A model generated the notes under the pieces. That model worked only from the letters and a program-made list of their open reading frames with translations. It did no database searches and had not been told where the DNA came from. The translations under genes were made by a program, and so were the position numbers. This document shows positions 45,587 to 58,036 of a stretch of 64,000 nucleotides of DNA, in pieces. Numbering within the stretch: position 1 is the stretch's first letter; every line of letters starts with the position of its first letter. Location: the NCBI RefSeq assembly GCF_036850765.1, contig NC_089495.1, positions 68,920,410 through 68,984,409 on the forward strand, given 5' to 3'. The stretch is from Saccopteryx bilineata (taxonomy: Eukaryota; Chordata; Mammalia; Chiroptera; Emballonuridae).

Positions 45587-48319
45587 GGTATGTTTCATTC
45601 TGTCTTACCTATTCTTGTGTCCTTTGACTGCTTAAACCCTGATCAAGACAAATGCAATGATCTCTTTAGGGATTATGTCAGAAAGAAAAAGTGTGATTTG
45701 TGTCAGAAAATTGCCAAGTAAATTTATAGTTCTTTAACACCCTATATACAAACAGTATATGGTGACATGTATAAATGGCACAAGGAAGTCCATCTTAGTT
45801 TTACAATGGACAAGAATATTCCATGAGGGGAAATATAAAGATTAACACCATATAGACAATAGAGGAAAAGCTCTATAACACAAATATTCAAAACTATAAA
45901 GGAAGTGAATATCTAGTCATCTGGTTTACTACTCAAGAAAGTTGCAGCTTAAGGTAACATACATAAGAGGAAAGGACTCATTCCCCATGCTGATGATTCC
46001 TTCATATGGAAGGGTGTACATTTAGTTCTGAAGGAGTTGAGAAAAATCACCTGATCGTGATCACTGCAGCTCTTCCTCTCTCCTTACTCTTGGAATTGGA
46101 CTTTCCGCCAGAAACAGATTTTCTGCTCTGTTTTTCTATATAAGGATTTTTACAGTACCTTCAGTTATTAAACCTGAAAATCCTTTTTAGTATATTTTAA
46201 AACAGCTTTCCCGAATACTATATCTTTTCTCTAGCCTCTCTCTCTCTCTCTTTTTCTCTCTTTATTTATTGTACATTGTAAGCAATTTTATTTATAATTC
46301 TCCAAGTGACCCATGGAAATTTTGTATTTATTTATTAACTGTACCTAGAAGCTATCTTAAATTTGGTATCTCCTGTTCCTCTGTTGTCTTTAGCATCATC
46401 TTTATAAATTTGCGTCTTATTTTCCTGTTTCCTCTTAGATACCCATGTTCCTTACAGAGATTATTTTCTAGTGGTTGGTAATACAGTCTCTGTACTTATG
46501 AGTTGTGAGACATTGGGCTACTTACATAATTTTTTTCCATATTTGTAGAATGAGCCTAATTAATATGAAAGTATTACAGTGAAGTTTATTGGTCATCACT
46601 CTGCTCCCTTTGTAACCTCTGGAACACTGGCAAACAGACAATCTCAGGATCTTTCTGATATTTTCTCTATTTTACCCTAAGGATGTAGATATATTATTTA
46701 TACTATCTTAGGTAATTGAAGTAGAAAAATAGCCTTATTTTTGCAATGAAGCATCTATTCTGCAAAAAAAGTTCTAATCATATGACCAAACTAGAAAATG
46801 AACCTGCTTTTCTATACTTCATGGAAACTGTAATGGAATATTTTAAAGAATAGATTGTGCAGGAATAACTCTAAAGTTAATGATGTATTAAAAACTGCAA
46901 TTTTCAAAAATTGCTTTGCTCATTTATAAAAGGAGTATTCATATGCATATTGCCTTGGCAATGCTTTTTATCTAATTTCTTCTCTTTGTCACATGCATTG
47001 CATATGAAAAAGCATTAATCTAAGACAATATGCTAAATAGTATATATATAAATAATAGTATTTACTAGCATACTAAACTCTAGGAAATGATGGAACTCTA
47101 TAGTATACATGTTGCTTTTAAAATGAGCAACCATGAACTTTGAGATAATCACAATGTATCTTTCTAGAGCACCTATTCATTCACTATTTCATATGAAAAT
47201 AGTAATACTAAAGTGCTGATTTTTTCCTTAGGCTTATATCTCTCTGAGACTAAAAGGAATAAAAAGATTACCTTATATTTTTTCAGAGTAATGTTGATAT
47301 GAGAAAACTCTATGAGTGTGTGGAATTTTACATAAAAATGACAGGATATTTTAATCATTTGTTGTTTGTTTTTAGCTATACTCTTTTTGTACTGTATTTT
47401 GTTCATAAACTAGAAGTATGAATTTCTTATTTTGCACATAGTCTAATCAGTTTTAGTGTTCTTTTTATTAATAAAATTAAATTAGAATTTTTTAATTCTT
47501 AATGATACACTTCAGTAAATTTAAAAATATATATACTTATATCAAATATGTTTTTTTTACTATTTTAAATACTTGTTAATCACATTAGTATAGAAATAAT
47601 TTTAACAGTTTAAAACACAATTTAGAGATCAAATGCTTCCTAGCATTTGCTTTCTGAGAATAGAATTCTCAATATCTACCCAAAATAATTTGATTCATCT
47701 AATAATGAGGTCATGCTATGCACCATAATCGATCAGCAGTCTGGCAGTAATGGTGTCTGTAAGGAATATAGTACATCAAACTAATGAGCAGCTAAGAAAT
47801 ATGAGAATAAGTCTTGCTGCTTCAGATCTAGACTTTCAATGGCTGTCTGAAATACTTCAAAGAATACAGAATTGATTTTTTAATAAGTCCTTGAAATAAA
47901 TGTCTTTAACATTTTTTTATTTGCAGTTGAAATCAAATTAATTGAAATAGTTATGATAAAAACAAATCATTGTGAATATATATACATGACCACCATTGTA
48001 CTTTCTTCTTTCAGTGACTTGCTAGATTAATGTACTGTGGGTGGAACAGAGGCTGGAAGATTTCTATAACTTTTCTCTTTGGCACAATTTATATATAAAT
48101 TAATAAGATAAATAGTGCATAGCACTTAGAGTTTATAATTTTCAAACATATTGTAATGTTTCAAATTTCGATTTATGGCACTTGTCTAATATGCCCAATA
48201 TTCCATAAATCTATTTGGTAAAATTAAATAGTTTGTACCATTGGCTTAATAATGAAAATTATTGTCATTATTCTTATTTAACATATATATTAACTATAAA
48301 AGAATAATAAAAATAAGTA
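45587..48319. other. Long AT-rich unannotated stretch
   Basis: A (CT)n patch lies at about 46236-46262. Short frames only, without known domains. Confidence 0.5.
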
Positions 48320-48520
48320 TAGCTAATACCTTTTTGGAAATTGCTATGTTCTGGGAAGTATTATACATACATTAAACTAAATCAACCCTATGACAGAGCT
48401 TCTGTTAGTATTTCCATATTTCAGTGAGAACACTGAGATATAGTATGATAAAGTAACCTGGCAAAACACATTCATTCAGTAAACAGTGAAAGTCCAGTTT
48501 GTTCCTAAACAGTCTATCTT
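48320..48520 (+). repeat. Probable MIR SINE
   Basis: The order TAGCTAATACCTTTTTGGAAATTGC, ATACATTAAACTAAATCAACCCTATGA, TTCAGTGAGAACACTGAG and AAGTAACCTGGCAAAACACATTC follows the MIR consensus at low identity. Confidence 0.65.
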
Positions 48521-49599
48521 CAGGCAGATACTTTACATAATTATGCTGTGCTACCTCAGATTAGGAGTGTTTTAGAAAAAAAAACTTATTTGGAATTAAC
48601 ACCTGAGAAACCTAAAAGTCAATATTGCTTCCCATTCCTAAAACTCACTTCTGTTATTTCCACTTTAAAAACTGGTAGAAATTTTCACTGTCTTAAAGAA
48701 TTTTCTGCAATGATGCAAATGTTATGTAATCTGTACTCTCCAATATGGTAATACTGGCCACATGTGACTATTGATCTGTGATAATGTAACTAGTGCATCT
48801 GAAAAACTAAATTTAATTTTTTTAAATTTTATTTAATATAAACTTAGATTTAAATAGCCACGTGTTGCCAGCAACTATTGACTTGGAGAACTGTGATCTA
48901 GACTTTGTGGTCTAGACAGATTTTTCCAAGAGGCTATTCATAAGCATAGACAGTGAGCTAATTTGACTTGAAATTCATGTCCCTGATCCTACTGACAGAT
49001 TTAGTTCTTGTTCCAGAAATCATATCTTAGTTCTCTTATCAACAATCCTGAGAATGATAACATTAATATATATATTGAAAAAGGTGAAGATCAAGGACAG
49101 TAATTATGAACTAAAGACAAGGAGGGTCAAATATAGGGTGGTTTAGATGAGGTTTCCTAAAATGTGAGGCTTAAGGAATGTAACGGCCTGGTTCTTGTAC
49201 CAATGTGACTGTGCAGAGGTATTTCCCTTCGATTTCCTCACTGAGCCTCTCACCCACCTTCCTCTCCAGGGCCTTGAGGGTTCTGCTCCAATCAGGTTCT
49301 CTGTGGAATAGAATCAGTCTCATTTAATTGAAACTATTTTCTTTTGACTGAATTAACACATCTTCTTGAAATTGTCCATGCAATTGCTCTTAAGGAAAAT
49401 GAACCTAATTAAAGGGGAAAAATGCTTCCTTTTATACCAACTTTTCCTATTTTTCTTTTCACACGGAAAAGCCAACTTTGATAACACATGCTAATAATTA
49501 TTTTGTAGATACATACAGTCTGAAGAAAATATTCAGTTTTTTGTGAAAAAGCCTCAATGTGAGGCAGAAATTAAGGCATAAGGACACTTGAGATTGATT
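48521..49599. other. AT-rich unannotated stretch
   Basis: Nothing recognisable; a GC-richer patch lies at about 49180-49300. Confidence 0.45.
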
Positions 49600-50095
49600 G
49601 GAAAACATATTAGGGTTACAGTGGTTAAAATTATATAGGTTTCACATATACAGTTTTACATCATCTGTATATATATTGTGTGTTTACCACCCCAGTTCAA
49701 GTCTCTTTCTAGCAGCATTTATCTCCCTTTACACTCTTCCTCTTCCCATACCCCTCTACCTGCAATCACAATACTGTTGTTTGTGTACATGAGTCTTTTT
49801 TTTTCCTTTGCTTAATCTTTTCACTTTTCTCTTCCAGGCCCCACCCCTTCTCCTCTGAGCTGTCAGTCTGTTCTTGGTATCCATGAGTCTGTCTCCACTT
49901 TGTTAGTTTATTTTGTCCATTAGATTACACATATAAGTGAAACTGTGTGGTATTTGTCTTTCTCTGACTGCCTTATTTCACCTAGAACATGAATCATCCA
50001 TCCTGTCACAAAGGGTAAGATTGTTTTTCTTTTTATGACTGAGTACTATTCCACTGTGTAAATATTCCACAATTTTGCTATCCACTGTTCTGTCT
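49600..50095 (-). mobile_element. Old L1 3' region
   Basis: Antisense 3' UTR and ORF2 end: ATATAGGTTTCACATATACAG, TATATATTGTGTGTTTACCACCCCAG, TGTCCATTAGATTACACATATAAGTGAAACTGTGTGG, TGACTGAGTACTATTCCACTGTG. The following 200 bases (to about 50310) may belong to another repeat, as they end in AATCAAAAAATAAAA. Confidence 0.8.
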
Positions 50096-50309
50096 TTTGA
50101 ATAAGAAAATGGAAAAAGTGAACACACACACTATGGTTTTATTTGCAAAAAACAAATGAACACCAGTCAGAAACTACTAAAAATGGTTATGATTAATAAG
50201 GAGAGAGGGAGCAGAATGGAAGGAACAGAGATGAAAAAATTTCTGTGTATGTACTTATGATTTTGATATTTAAATTATGTAAATGTTATATATAATCAAA
50301 AAATAAAAA

Positions 50310-53016
50310 TAAGAAAAGTCTCTTAACCAAAATTATTTAAAACAAAATTAATTGTTTATAGTTTTGGTGATATAGCCTCATAAAGGAAAAAAATCAGTCC
50401 AGTTATTTATACATTCTCAAAGCAATATACCTAAGGATGAAAATAAACACAAAAGAATAAATCTCAAATGTTATTTTGTTATGATATTGTTATTTTGTGC
50501 ATTCTTCACGAATACTTTGGATAGTGTGTAATAAAAATAACAAGTAGTTATGTCAGTAATTATAGGCAATAGCTTTTCAAAAAATAAAACAGTGTAAATA
50601 TTATATTTATATTGAATAAAGCAATGTAAATTGTTTTTATTGTTTATTATTGAATTCATCTTCAAATATTGTCCATCAAAAATATATAAGGACATTAGCA
50701 AACCAGTAGTGATAAACACTTCTAACAGACTATGTTTATTAAATGTCTTTCAGTAGTATGTTGAACTAATGGGGATCCTCAGAGTAAAAGTTCTTTTAGG
50801 TGCTGTACAGGAAACTCGTGAGATACTTTGGGAAGTATTGTCAAATATAATGAATTGAAACTATGAAAGAATTATAGAATCCATGCAAAAAGCACAAGAG
50901 CCAGCTCAGAGGTACTGAAATATATTAAAAACATCAAGCATATAAAAGACTCAGAATTATTAAGTAGATAGATTGACAGATACATAAAGAAATAAAACAA
51001 TACTTAATAAAAATACAGGAGTTTGCCAGGACACTGAGTGATTATGAAGAAAATTATAATTAATACAAAAATTAAGAATATTTTTTCTGTAATGCTTCTA
51101 TAGACTACATTATAGAGTTTGTAAAACACTACCAAATGTAGGAGGAGTTTAAAAATATATGCAGAATTTTTGAAAGAACTAGAAAGTCACAATTTTGCAT
51201 TTCCTCGTAAGTTAACTGATTCAGGCAATGGTGTGATTTATATTACTTATTGCTCAAAAATAACAAAGCACCAAGGTCAAGAAACTTATTCCAGTTTACA
51301 AATTATTGGTAAGCAGTGATTTAAAATGAGTCAGTCTCATTGCATACAGTAAGATAGTAAAGATAGAAAAAAGAAATAGTTCATTGCATTCCATCCCAGA
51401 GAGTTTTAATACTTTCGAATCTAAAATTAAATTCCTTTGCTTGTGAAAAGTTCCATGCTCAGCTAGCAGCTGCTATGAAACATTAAACACTGTCAATTCT
51501 TACTGTGATACTGCATTAATACTGCATAACATCAATATTTTATATTAAGAATGTTAATTATCCCTGAGATTCTGGAATGCCTAACAGTGCTAAAGTACTA
51601 GTGCACTCATTTTATTTTTAATTCATTTTCTTTTTTCTGTTGGCTGTTCACCCTGGATCTGATCCTTCTCCCTGCAGTGAGAAATGAGTTAAATCAGCTT
51701 TCACTGTCAACCAGAACAGCCTTGGAGCTGAGAAAATTCATCACCTGCTGACAAAAGGTTAAAAATATTGAATATCAATATCCAGAGTGTTTTCCAAACT
51801 CACAGCGATTGTTTGGCAGAGTTGATGTCTGAGCTCTGGCAATAAAGTGTGGGACTTTGGCATGCTCTGTGTTCATTAAGTTACTTTTTAATATGCTTTA
51901 TATATGAATATAATGTTTCACCTTCACTTTTCCCTTGACATACTTGACACTAGAGGTATAGAAATTATGAAACCAAGGCGAATACAACAATGAGAGGTAT
52001 AAATCTACCTTCACAATAAAAGCAAACTCTGACAACTGACTTGCAGACTTATCAGTAGGATGCGTATTATTATATAGGATCATGCTTATCTGGTTACACA
52101 TTCAGATTCTAGTCACCTACAAAGATTGAACAATAGAAGTGTGTAATCTTTCAATGAATTTAACTCAATATATGCAAAAAACTCTGTTAGGCAGTAGGAG
52201 AAATGATAAAAAATATCTGCCCCTGAACTCAGAGGATCAATGTTTTATCAGTTCAAGATGAAATATATTTGCGTGTATGTATATGCATGTGTATGCACAT
52301 ACATATACACACCAAACACAATGTAGAGAAAATACATTAGAAAAATATGGTAGCTTAGATGGGACATTATTCTGAGCAGTAGGTATGCCAATGGAAGTAC
52401 TTCATTGAGATTTGAAAATTAGATAAAGTAATAATTGGGTTTAAAAATAAATGATGTCTTTGAAGACTGTGGCCATCTCATGCATTTCATGCATTCTTAC
52501 ACAGAGAAAACAGTATGAAAATATGTGTATAGAAGAACTGATTGAACATTAAAGTTCCAATTTGACTTTTCAAAATATAATCTGCATAAATGGCCAGTCA
52601 ACTGGACTCTTGATCACAAAATTGTTGGTGATAACAACAGCAACAATAGTCACTAATTCTGCAGAAGCAAAGACTTATTTATGGATGGTTTAAACCAGGA
52701 ACAGTTTCAGGGAACCTTAAGAATAGGAACCTTCCATTCAGTGGAAACCAGACTACATGTAAAAAGGAGGTTTTATAAGTAAGGTGCAATTATAGTATTC
52801 TGGTGAAGAATAATGAGAAACAGATCCAGGGTTGTCATGGCAGATAGAATATAAAAATCAGATAACATGAACTTGTAAATAAAATCCATCTAATTGAACT
52901 TGGGATGAGTGAAGAAAGAGTAACATACAGTTCTGGAGTTTTAGGTTCCAATGACTAGTAGCATATAAATTATACTGTCATACTACCTTAAATGTAAGAG
53001 AGAATAAAATTTCTAT
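50310..53016. other. Long AT-rich unannotated stretch
   Basis: Short frames only (the longest 82 codons at 50471-50719, minus); no repeat family recognised. Confidence 0.5.
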
Positions 53017-53031
53017 AAAAATGTAAAATAT

Positions 53032-53410
53032 GGCCCTGGCCGGTTGGCTCAGCGGTAGAGCGTCGGCCTGGCGTGCGGGGGACCCGGGTTCGATTCCTGG
53101 CCAGGGCACATAGGAGAAGCGCCCATTTGCTTCTCCACATCCCCCCACTCCTTCCTCTCTGTCTCTCTCTTCCCCTCCTGCAGCCAAGGCTCCATTGGAG
53201 CAAAGATGGCCCGGGCGCTGGGGATGGCTCCTTGGCCTCTGCCCCAGGCACTAGAGTGGCTCTGGTCGCGGCAGAGCGACGCCCCGGAGGGGCAGAGCGT
53301 CGCCCCCTGGTGGGCGTGCCGGGTGGATCCTGGTCGGGCGCATGCGGGAGTCTGTCTGACTGTCTCTCCCCGTTTCCAGCTTCAGAAAAGAAAAAAAAAA
53401 ATGAATAAAA
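53032..53410 (+). repeat. tRNA-derived SINE, type A, young copy
   Basis: The least diverged copy here: A box TGGCTCAGCGG (53045-53055), perfect B box GGTTCGATTCC (53087-53097), and still CpG-rich throughout (GACGCCCCGGAGGGGCAGAGC, GGTCGGGCGCATGCGGGAG). AAAAATGTAAAATAT at 53017-53031 and 53411-53425 is a perfect 15-bp target duplication. Retained CpGs suggest recent insertion. Confidence 0.97.
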
Positions 53411-53425
53411 AAAAATGTAAAATAT

Positions 53426-55739
53426 ATGGACATTTATATGTGTGTTTTTATAGATATGCATACACATACACACCATTGTCATTTATGAAGGAATATGTCC
53501 ATATGGACTCACTATGGATTAATGGTCTCCACAGACATTTGAGTGGTGATTTACAGAACTGTGTAACCTGAGCCTATGGTTAGATTGAAGTCATCAATAT
53601 GGAACAATCAATATGAGGATGAGAAGTCACTTTTACTTATGAAAAATGAAAATCTCATCTTAAACAAAATAGGAATAAATTCTACTATGTGTATTTTATG
53701 GATTTTTTCTCAGGATTTTATTAAAAATTGGATAGAAGATAATTTACTTAGAGATTATGTTCTCTTATACACAAACTTCAACAACTTTTGCTTTATGATG
53801 TGGTTGGACAAGCTCCTGTTGATTTTGTGAACAGTTTTTTAACAGCACAAGATTTCATAACATATGAAAACAAGAGATCTCCAGCTATCAGATCCTTAAC
53901 ACACTGCAAAATTGAATTTAATATATTTCAGTTATATAGCATACTGCAAATTATTTTTGATATAATATATGTAATAATATCTGTATTAGGCTTTAAAGTT
54001 GAGTAGATCTTTAATCTGTGGAATGCCAAAATAAAAATATCTATGTACTATATAATTAGGTTGAAGGTTTCGGTTGTTACAAAATGTTGGCTATTGCAAT
54101 ATGCTTTATGTTATTTTACTTCTTTCTACACATATGCAAGTGTCTTTAGGCCATTCTTTTTAGTATAATTCATAGGTTATGCATATTATCCATTTTATTT
54201 AAAATATTAAATTTCTCCTAAAATTGTAAGACAAGGATGTGATATATACCTGCTTCTTATTGTTCAAGCTTTTCCTGTTGACTCTTCTGTGTCCAGAGAA
54301 TGCACAGCAGTAGTGACTACTATATGTCTATAGAGGATATCAGATTTAGTTTAACAAAAACTGTTATTTAACAGTGGAACAATTAAAATGCAAAACTTTT
54401 GTTTGTTCATTTGCTTTTCGTAGATGAAATAATTAAATGACAAAGGCTTTTTAAAAACATTTCTTAGTAAAATATCATAATTAGGGAGTCATATACATCA
54501 AGAAGAAAGAATATTTTAAGGTTTCTTTTTAGAAGATAATTGTTAGGTAAAACGTTAGATTGTATTTTTTTAAAGGTACTAGAGTATCAAAAAGCTCAAG
54601 TGGAGTGGTTGAAATCTGTAACAAAGTGTCCTCAGTTATTCATTATTTCATTTCTGCTCACTTTTCCTGCTTCTCTTTGGAATTGCTTCATTTATCCTGT
54701 GCCACACCAAGGAAGCTGTGGTTGTTCAGTCACTTCAACTCAATGTCTTGAATGTGCTGCTTTCTTCATTAGAAACACGTGTCACCTAAACTATTCCCCG
54801 ATCTCATCTTCACTCACGCAAGGCTAATTAAGCATAGCTTCTATGGCACTAGTCCCTGTCCATCTCTCCTTCTCCAATTTGGGGAAGGTTTTTTTTTTTT
54901 ACTTTGTGTTCTCTCTGTGAATTTTCTTTACAAAATTTAGTTTTATTAGATTTTATTTGGAGTTTCCTTTGTTTACTTATTTTTCATTATTGTGTATATG
55001 CATCCTTATTTTTAGCTCACTTAGATCAGTGTTATAATCTCAACAATTACCTCTCTCTGACTTGTACCTGGTAAGCACATAATAAATATTTTTAAAATAA
55101 ATTAAAAGGCAGGACAGGGCTAGAATCTCTAAGGAATAAAAACAATATTTTAAAATTTACAATGAAATAATAAAAATCTATTTTAATTTATTTATATAAT
55201 TTGATTTTATTATTCTATAATTTAGTATATCTGTTATACTAAATTATACTGAATATGTTTTCTAGTATTTTATTTCCTGAAGTTAGGTTTAAAATTGAGA
55301 GAAATTTTCTAGATACTATTGAACTAAATGAGTATAATATTTCCTTTTCAGTTTTGACTACTTTAATTCCAATTCTATTTTTATTAAATAGCTATGCAAT
55401 GATGTATCTGCTTTACAATAAAAAGACAGTTACTTTTATGTAAATTGTAAATTTGTCAATTGGGAGACATATTGCAACTCCTTGTAAGATGGTTTAACAT
55501 CCAACAAACTTTAGGGTCACCATTACACAGACATGAAATATGCAAACGTTTCCTACACTTAAGGAAAACACCATTCAGTTTTCCCTAAGACCAAAGCTGG
55601 ATGGTAGACTACAAGTAAAAGGCAAGTGAAGTCACTCTATATAGTCAGCATGACAACTGACATGACATAAAATATATACTTTACTTGTCCATTATGGAGA
55701 CTAAATCTACTAAAACACTTGGAAACACAAGGGATAATA
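53426..55739. other. Long AT-rich unannotated stretch
   Basis: Frames of 84 and 95 codons (53576-53830, 54540-54827, both plus) show no recognised family. Confidence 0.5.
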
Positions 55740-55842
55740 TTTTTTTTTTACTTTTTTAATGATTTCATTATGATTTATTTATTTATTATGTCAGAAAGCT
55801 GTGCATATTTACTGTATATAACTTGATGAGTTTGTCCTTAAG
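55740..55842 (-). repeat. Old L1M fragment (part 1)
   Basis: ATGTCAGAAAGCTGTGCATATTTACTGTATATAACTTGATGAG resembles the antisense 3' UTR of old L1M. It continues at 56174 after the MER2 element. Confidence 0.6.
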
Positions 55843-55844
55843 TA

Positions 55845-56171
55845 CAATTGACTTAACAACTTGGAATTAAACTGCATAAGTCCATTGACTGTGGTTTCTT
55901 TTCAGTGAGCACATACAACCCAATAAATGTATTTCCTTTTTATGATTTTTCTTAATAACATCTTTTCCCAAGCTTACTTTGATGTAGAAGAAAGAGAATA
56001 ATATATATAACATGCAAAATATGTACTAATTATTGTAGTTATTTGTAGGGTATCCTGTCAATAGTAGGCTGTTAGTAGTTAATTTGAGGGGGAGTCAACA
56101 GGTATATATAGATTTTCAACTGCACAGGGGATTCCTGCACCTAACCCCATCTGTTGTTCAAGGGTCAACTG
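55845..56171 (-). mobile_element. MER2-like (Tigger) DNA transposon, nested in L1M
   Basis: The right end read inward is CAGTTGACCCTTGAACAAC, the classic MER2/Tigger terminus, and the left end CAATTGACTTAACAAC is its decayed partner. TA flanks both sides (55843-55844 and 56172-56173), the expected target duplication. Internal GACTCCCCCTCAAATTAACTACTAACAGCC (minus) also matches the family. About 327 bp, non-autonomous. Confidence 0.8.
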
Positions 56172-56173
56172 TA

Positions 56174-56520
56174 TACATCTGTGAACCATCAATAATTTTA
56201 TAAACGTATCCATTACCTCCAAAGTTTTCTCTCATCCTCTTTATTTATTATTATTTTTTCATGACAAGAACATAAGTTCTTCTTTCTTAGGAAAAAATTA
56301 AGTACACAATACAGTATTGCTAACTGTAGGCACTATGTTCTACATTAGATTTCTAGGACTTACTCATTGTGCATAACCGAAACTTTGCACCCTTTGACAA
56401 ATATTATCCTGTTTTCCACTTTTCCATCACTCAGTGACCACCATTTTATTCTGTTTCTTGGAGTTTGATTATTTTGATTCTTCATATAAGTAATATGTAA
56501 TATTTGTTCTTCTGTGTATG
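56174..56520 (-). repeat. Old L1M fragment (part 2)
   Basis: TACATCTGTGAACCATCAATAATTTTATAAACGTATCCATTACC, CTAGGACTTACTCATTGTGCATAACCGAAACTTTGCACCC are old L1 3' UTR in antisense, continuing 55740-55842. Confidence 0.7.
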
Positions 56521-56857
56521 CTTTTATAGTAAAAACCCTGCTTTTGTACTATCTTTAATACATATTCTAAGGAATGTCATTTATGTTTCTTTGTGCTAAT
56601 TATAAAACATTTTTAAAAATAAGAATCCTGAATGACTTTTACAGATACAAATATACTTCACTGACCTAATTTTATTACATTAGCATCTCTTCATAGTTAC
56701 ACTAATTTCTTGATTTATTTTACAGTGTTACAAGATAGCAATGTGACTGCAGTGAGTGTTAAACAGAAAATTATATATTAAACAGTCTCTTTCAAAATGT
56801 GCAATACTTTAAAAGAAAGTTTTCTGAGTGTGTGTATGTGATTGGTCAATCTCTGGC

Positions 56858-56862
<5 letters not shown>

Positions 56863-56939
<77 letters not shown>
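56863..56939. repeat. (TG)n(TA)n microsatellite
   Basis: A TG run at about 56863-56899 passes directly into a TA run to 56939, at the tail end of an antisense SINE. It probably arose from the SINE tail. Confidence 0.95.
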
Positions 56940-56943
<4 letters not shown>

Positions 56944-57238
56944 TTAAATGAGAAGAGGGGAGATAGTGAGACAGACTCCCACATGCACCCCAACCAGGAT
57001 CCACTAGCAACCCTCATCTGGGGCTGATGCTCAAATCAAATGAGCTATCCTCAACGTCTTAGGCTAACACTCAAACCAATTGAACCACTGGTTGAGAGAG
57101 AGTAAGAGAAAGAAAAAAGGAAGAGAGGGAGGGAAGAGAGGCAGATAGTCGCTTCTCATGTGTACTCTGACTGGGAATAGAACCCAGATTTCTGCATGCT
57201 GGGCCGACACTCTATCCATTGAGCAAACTGGCCAGGGC
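56940..57238 (-). repeat. tRNA-derived SINE, type A, diverged
   Basis: Minus strand head GGCCCTGGCCAGTTTGCTCAATGG, with GAGAAGCGACTATCTGCC. CATATATG at 56857-56864 and 57239-57246 is a possible 8-bp target duplication if the microsatellite is the grown tail. Confidence 0.85.
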
Positions 57239-57257
57239 CATATATGGCATATTTGAT

Positions 57258-57287
57258 TTTTTTAAAGATTTTATTTATTTATTATAG

Positions 57288-57326
<39 letters not shown>

Positions 57327-57449
57327 GAGGGAGGAGCAGGAAGCATCAACTCCCATATGTGCCTTGACCAGGCAAGTCCAGGGTTTCGAACTGGCAACCT
57401 CAGCATTTCCAGGTTGACACTTTATCCACTGCGCCACCACAGGTCAGGC
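57258..57449 (-). repeat. tRNA-derived SINE, type B
   Basis: Minus strand head GCCTGACCTGTGGTGGCGCAGTGG, then GAAATGCTGAGG and CATATGGGAGTTGATGCTTCC, with a (GA)n run (57288-57322 on plus) as the CT tract. TATATGGCATATTTGAT at 57241-57257 and TATATAGTATATTTGAT at 57451-57467 form a 17-bp duplication with two mismatches. Confidence 0.9.
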
Positions 57450-58020
57450 ATATATAGTATATTTGATACACAGAATAGATCATTTTTTAGTACCTATACA
57501 CAAAAAATTATTTTCAGTAATAATTATATGATGAAACATATAATATGTATACCAGAAAAATGCAGGCAAAGAAAATATATTTACAATTGTATTAGATTTT
57601 ATAGCTGATGTAATAAGTTATGACAAACTTAGTGGCTTAAAATAACATTTATTATCTTACAGTTCTGAGGATTAGTAGGCCGAAACAGGTCATACCAGGC
57701 CAAAGATACTGGCGAGGTTGTATTTCTGTCTTCAGGTTCTAGAAGAGCATTTGTTTCTTTGACTTTGAAAGACCACCTCTATCCTTTAGTTGTGGTTCCT
57801 TTTCTTTATCATCAAAGTCAGTAGTGCTGAATCCTTCTGATCATTCACTTCTTCCTTTGAGCTGAGCAAGGAAAGGCTCTCTGCTTTCATGGACATGTGA
57901 GAGCATTCACTCCTCTTACATCATCTAGGATAATTGCTCTTTCTCAAGGTCTTCAATTTAATCATATCTACAAAGTCCTTCTGCCTTATAAGGTAACATT
58001 TTCACAGGTTTCAGAAATTA

Positions 58021-58036
58021 TGGTGTGGCCAGTTTT
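58021..58036. repeat. L1 target-site duplication, left copy
   Basis: TGGTGTGGCCAGTTTT, identical to 60219-60234; it is MLT1 sequence duplicated by the L1 insertion. Confidence 0.95.

Noticed and set aside
53045..53100. tRNA gene
   Set aside because: A and B boxes are present, but the sequence is the head of a SINE with a target duplication and does not form a complete tRNA cloverleaf in context.
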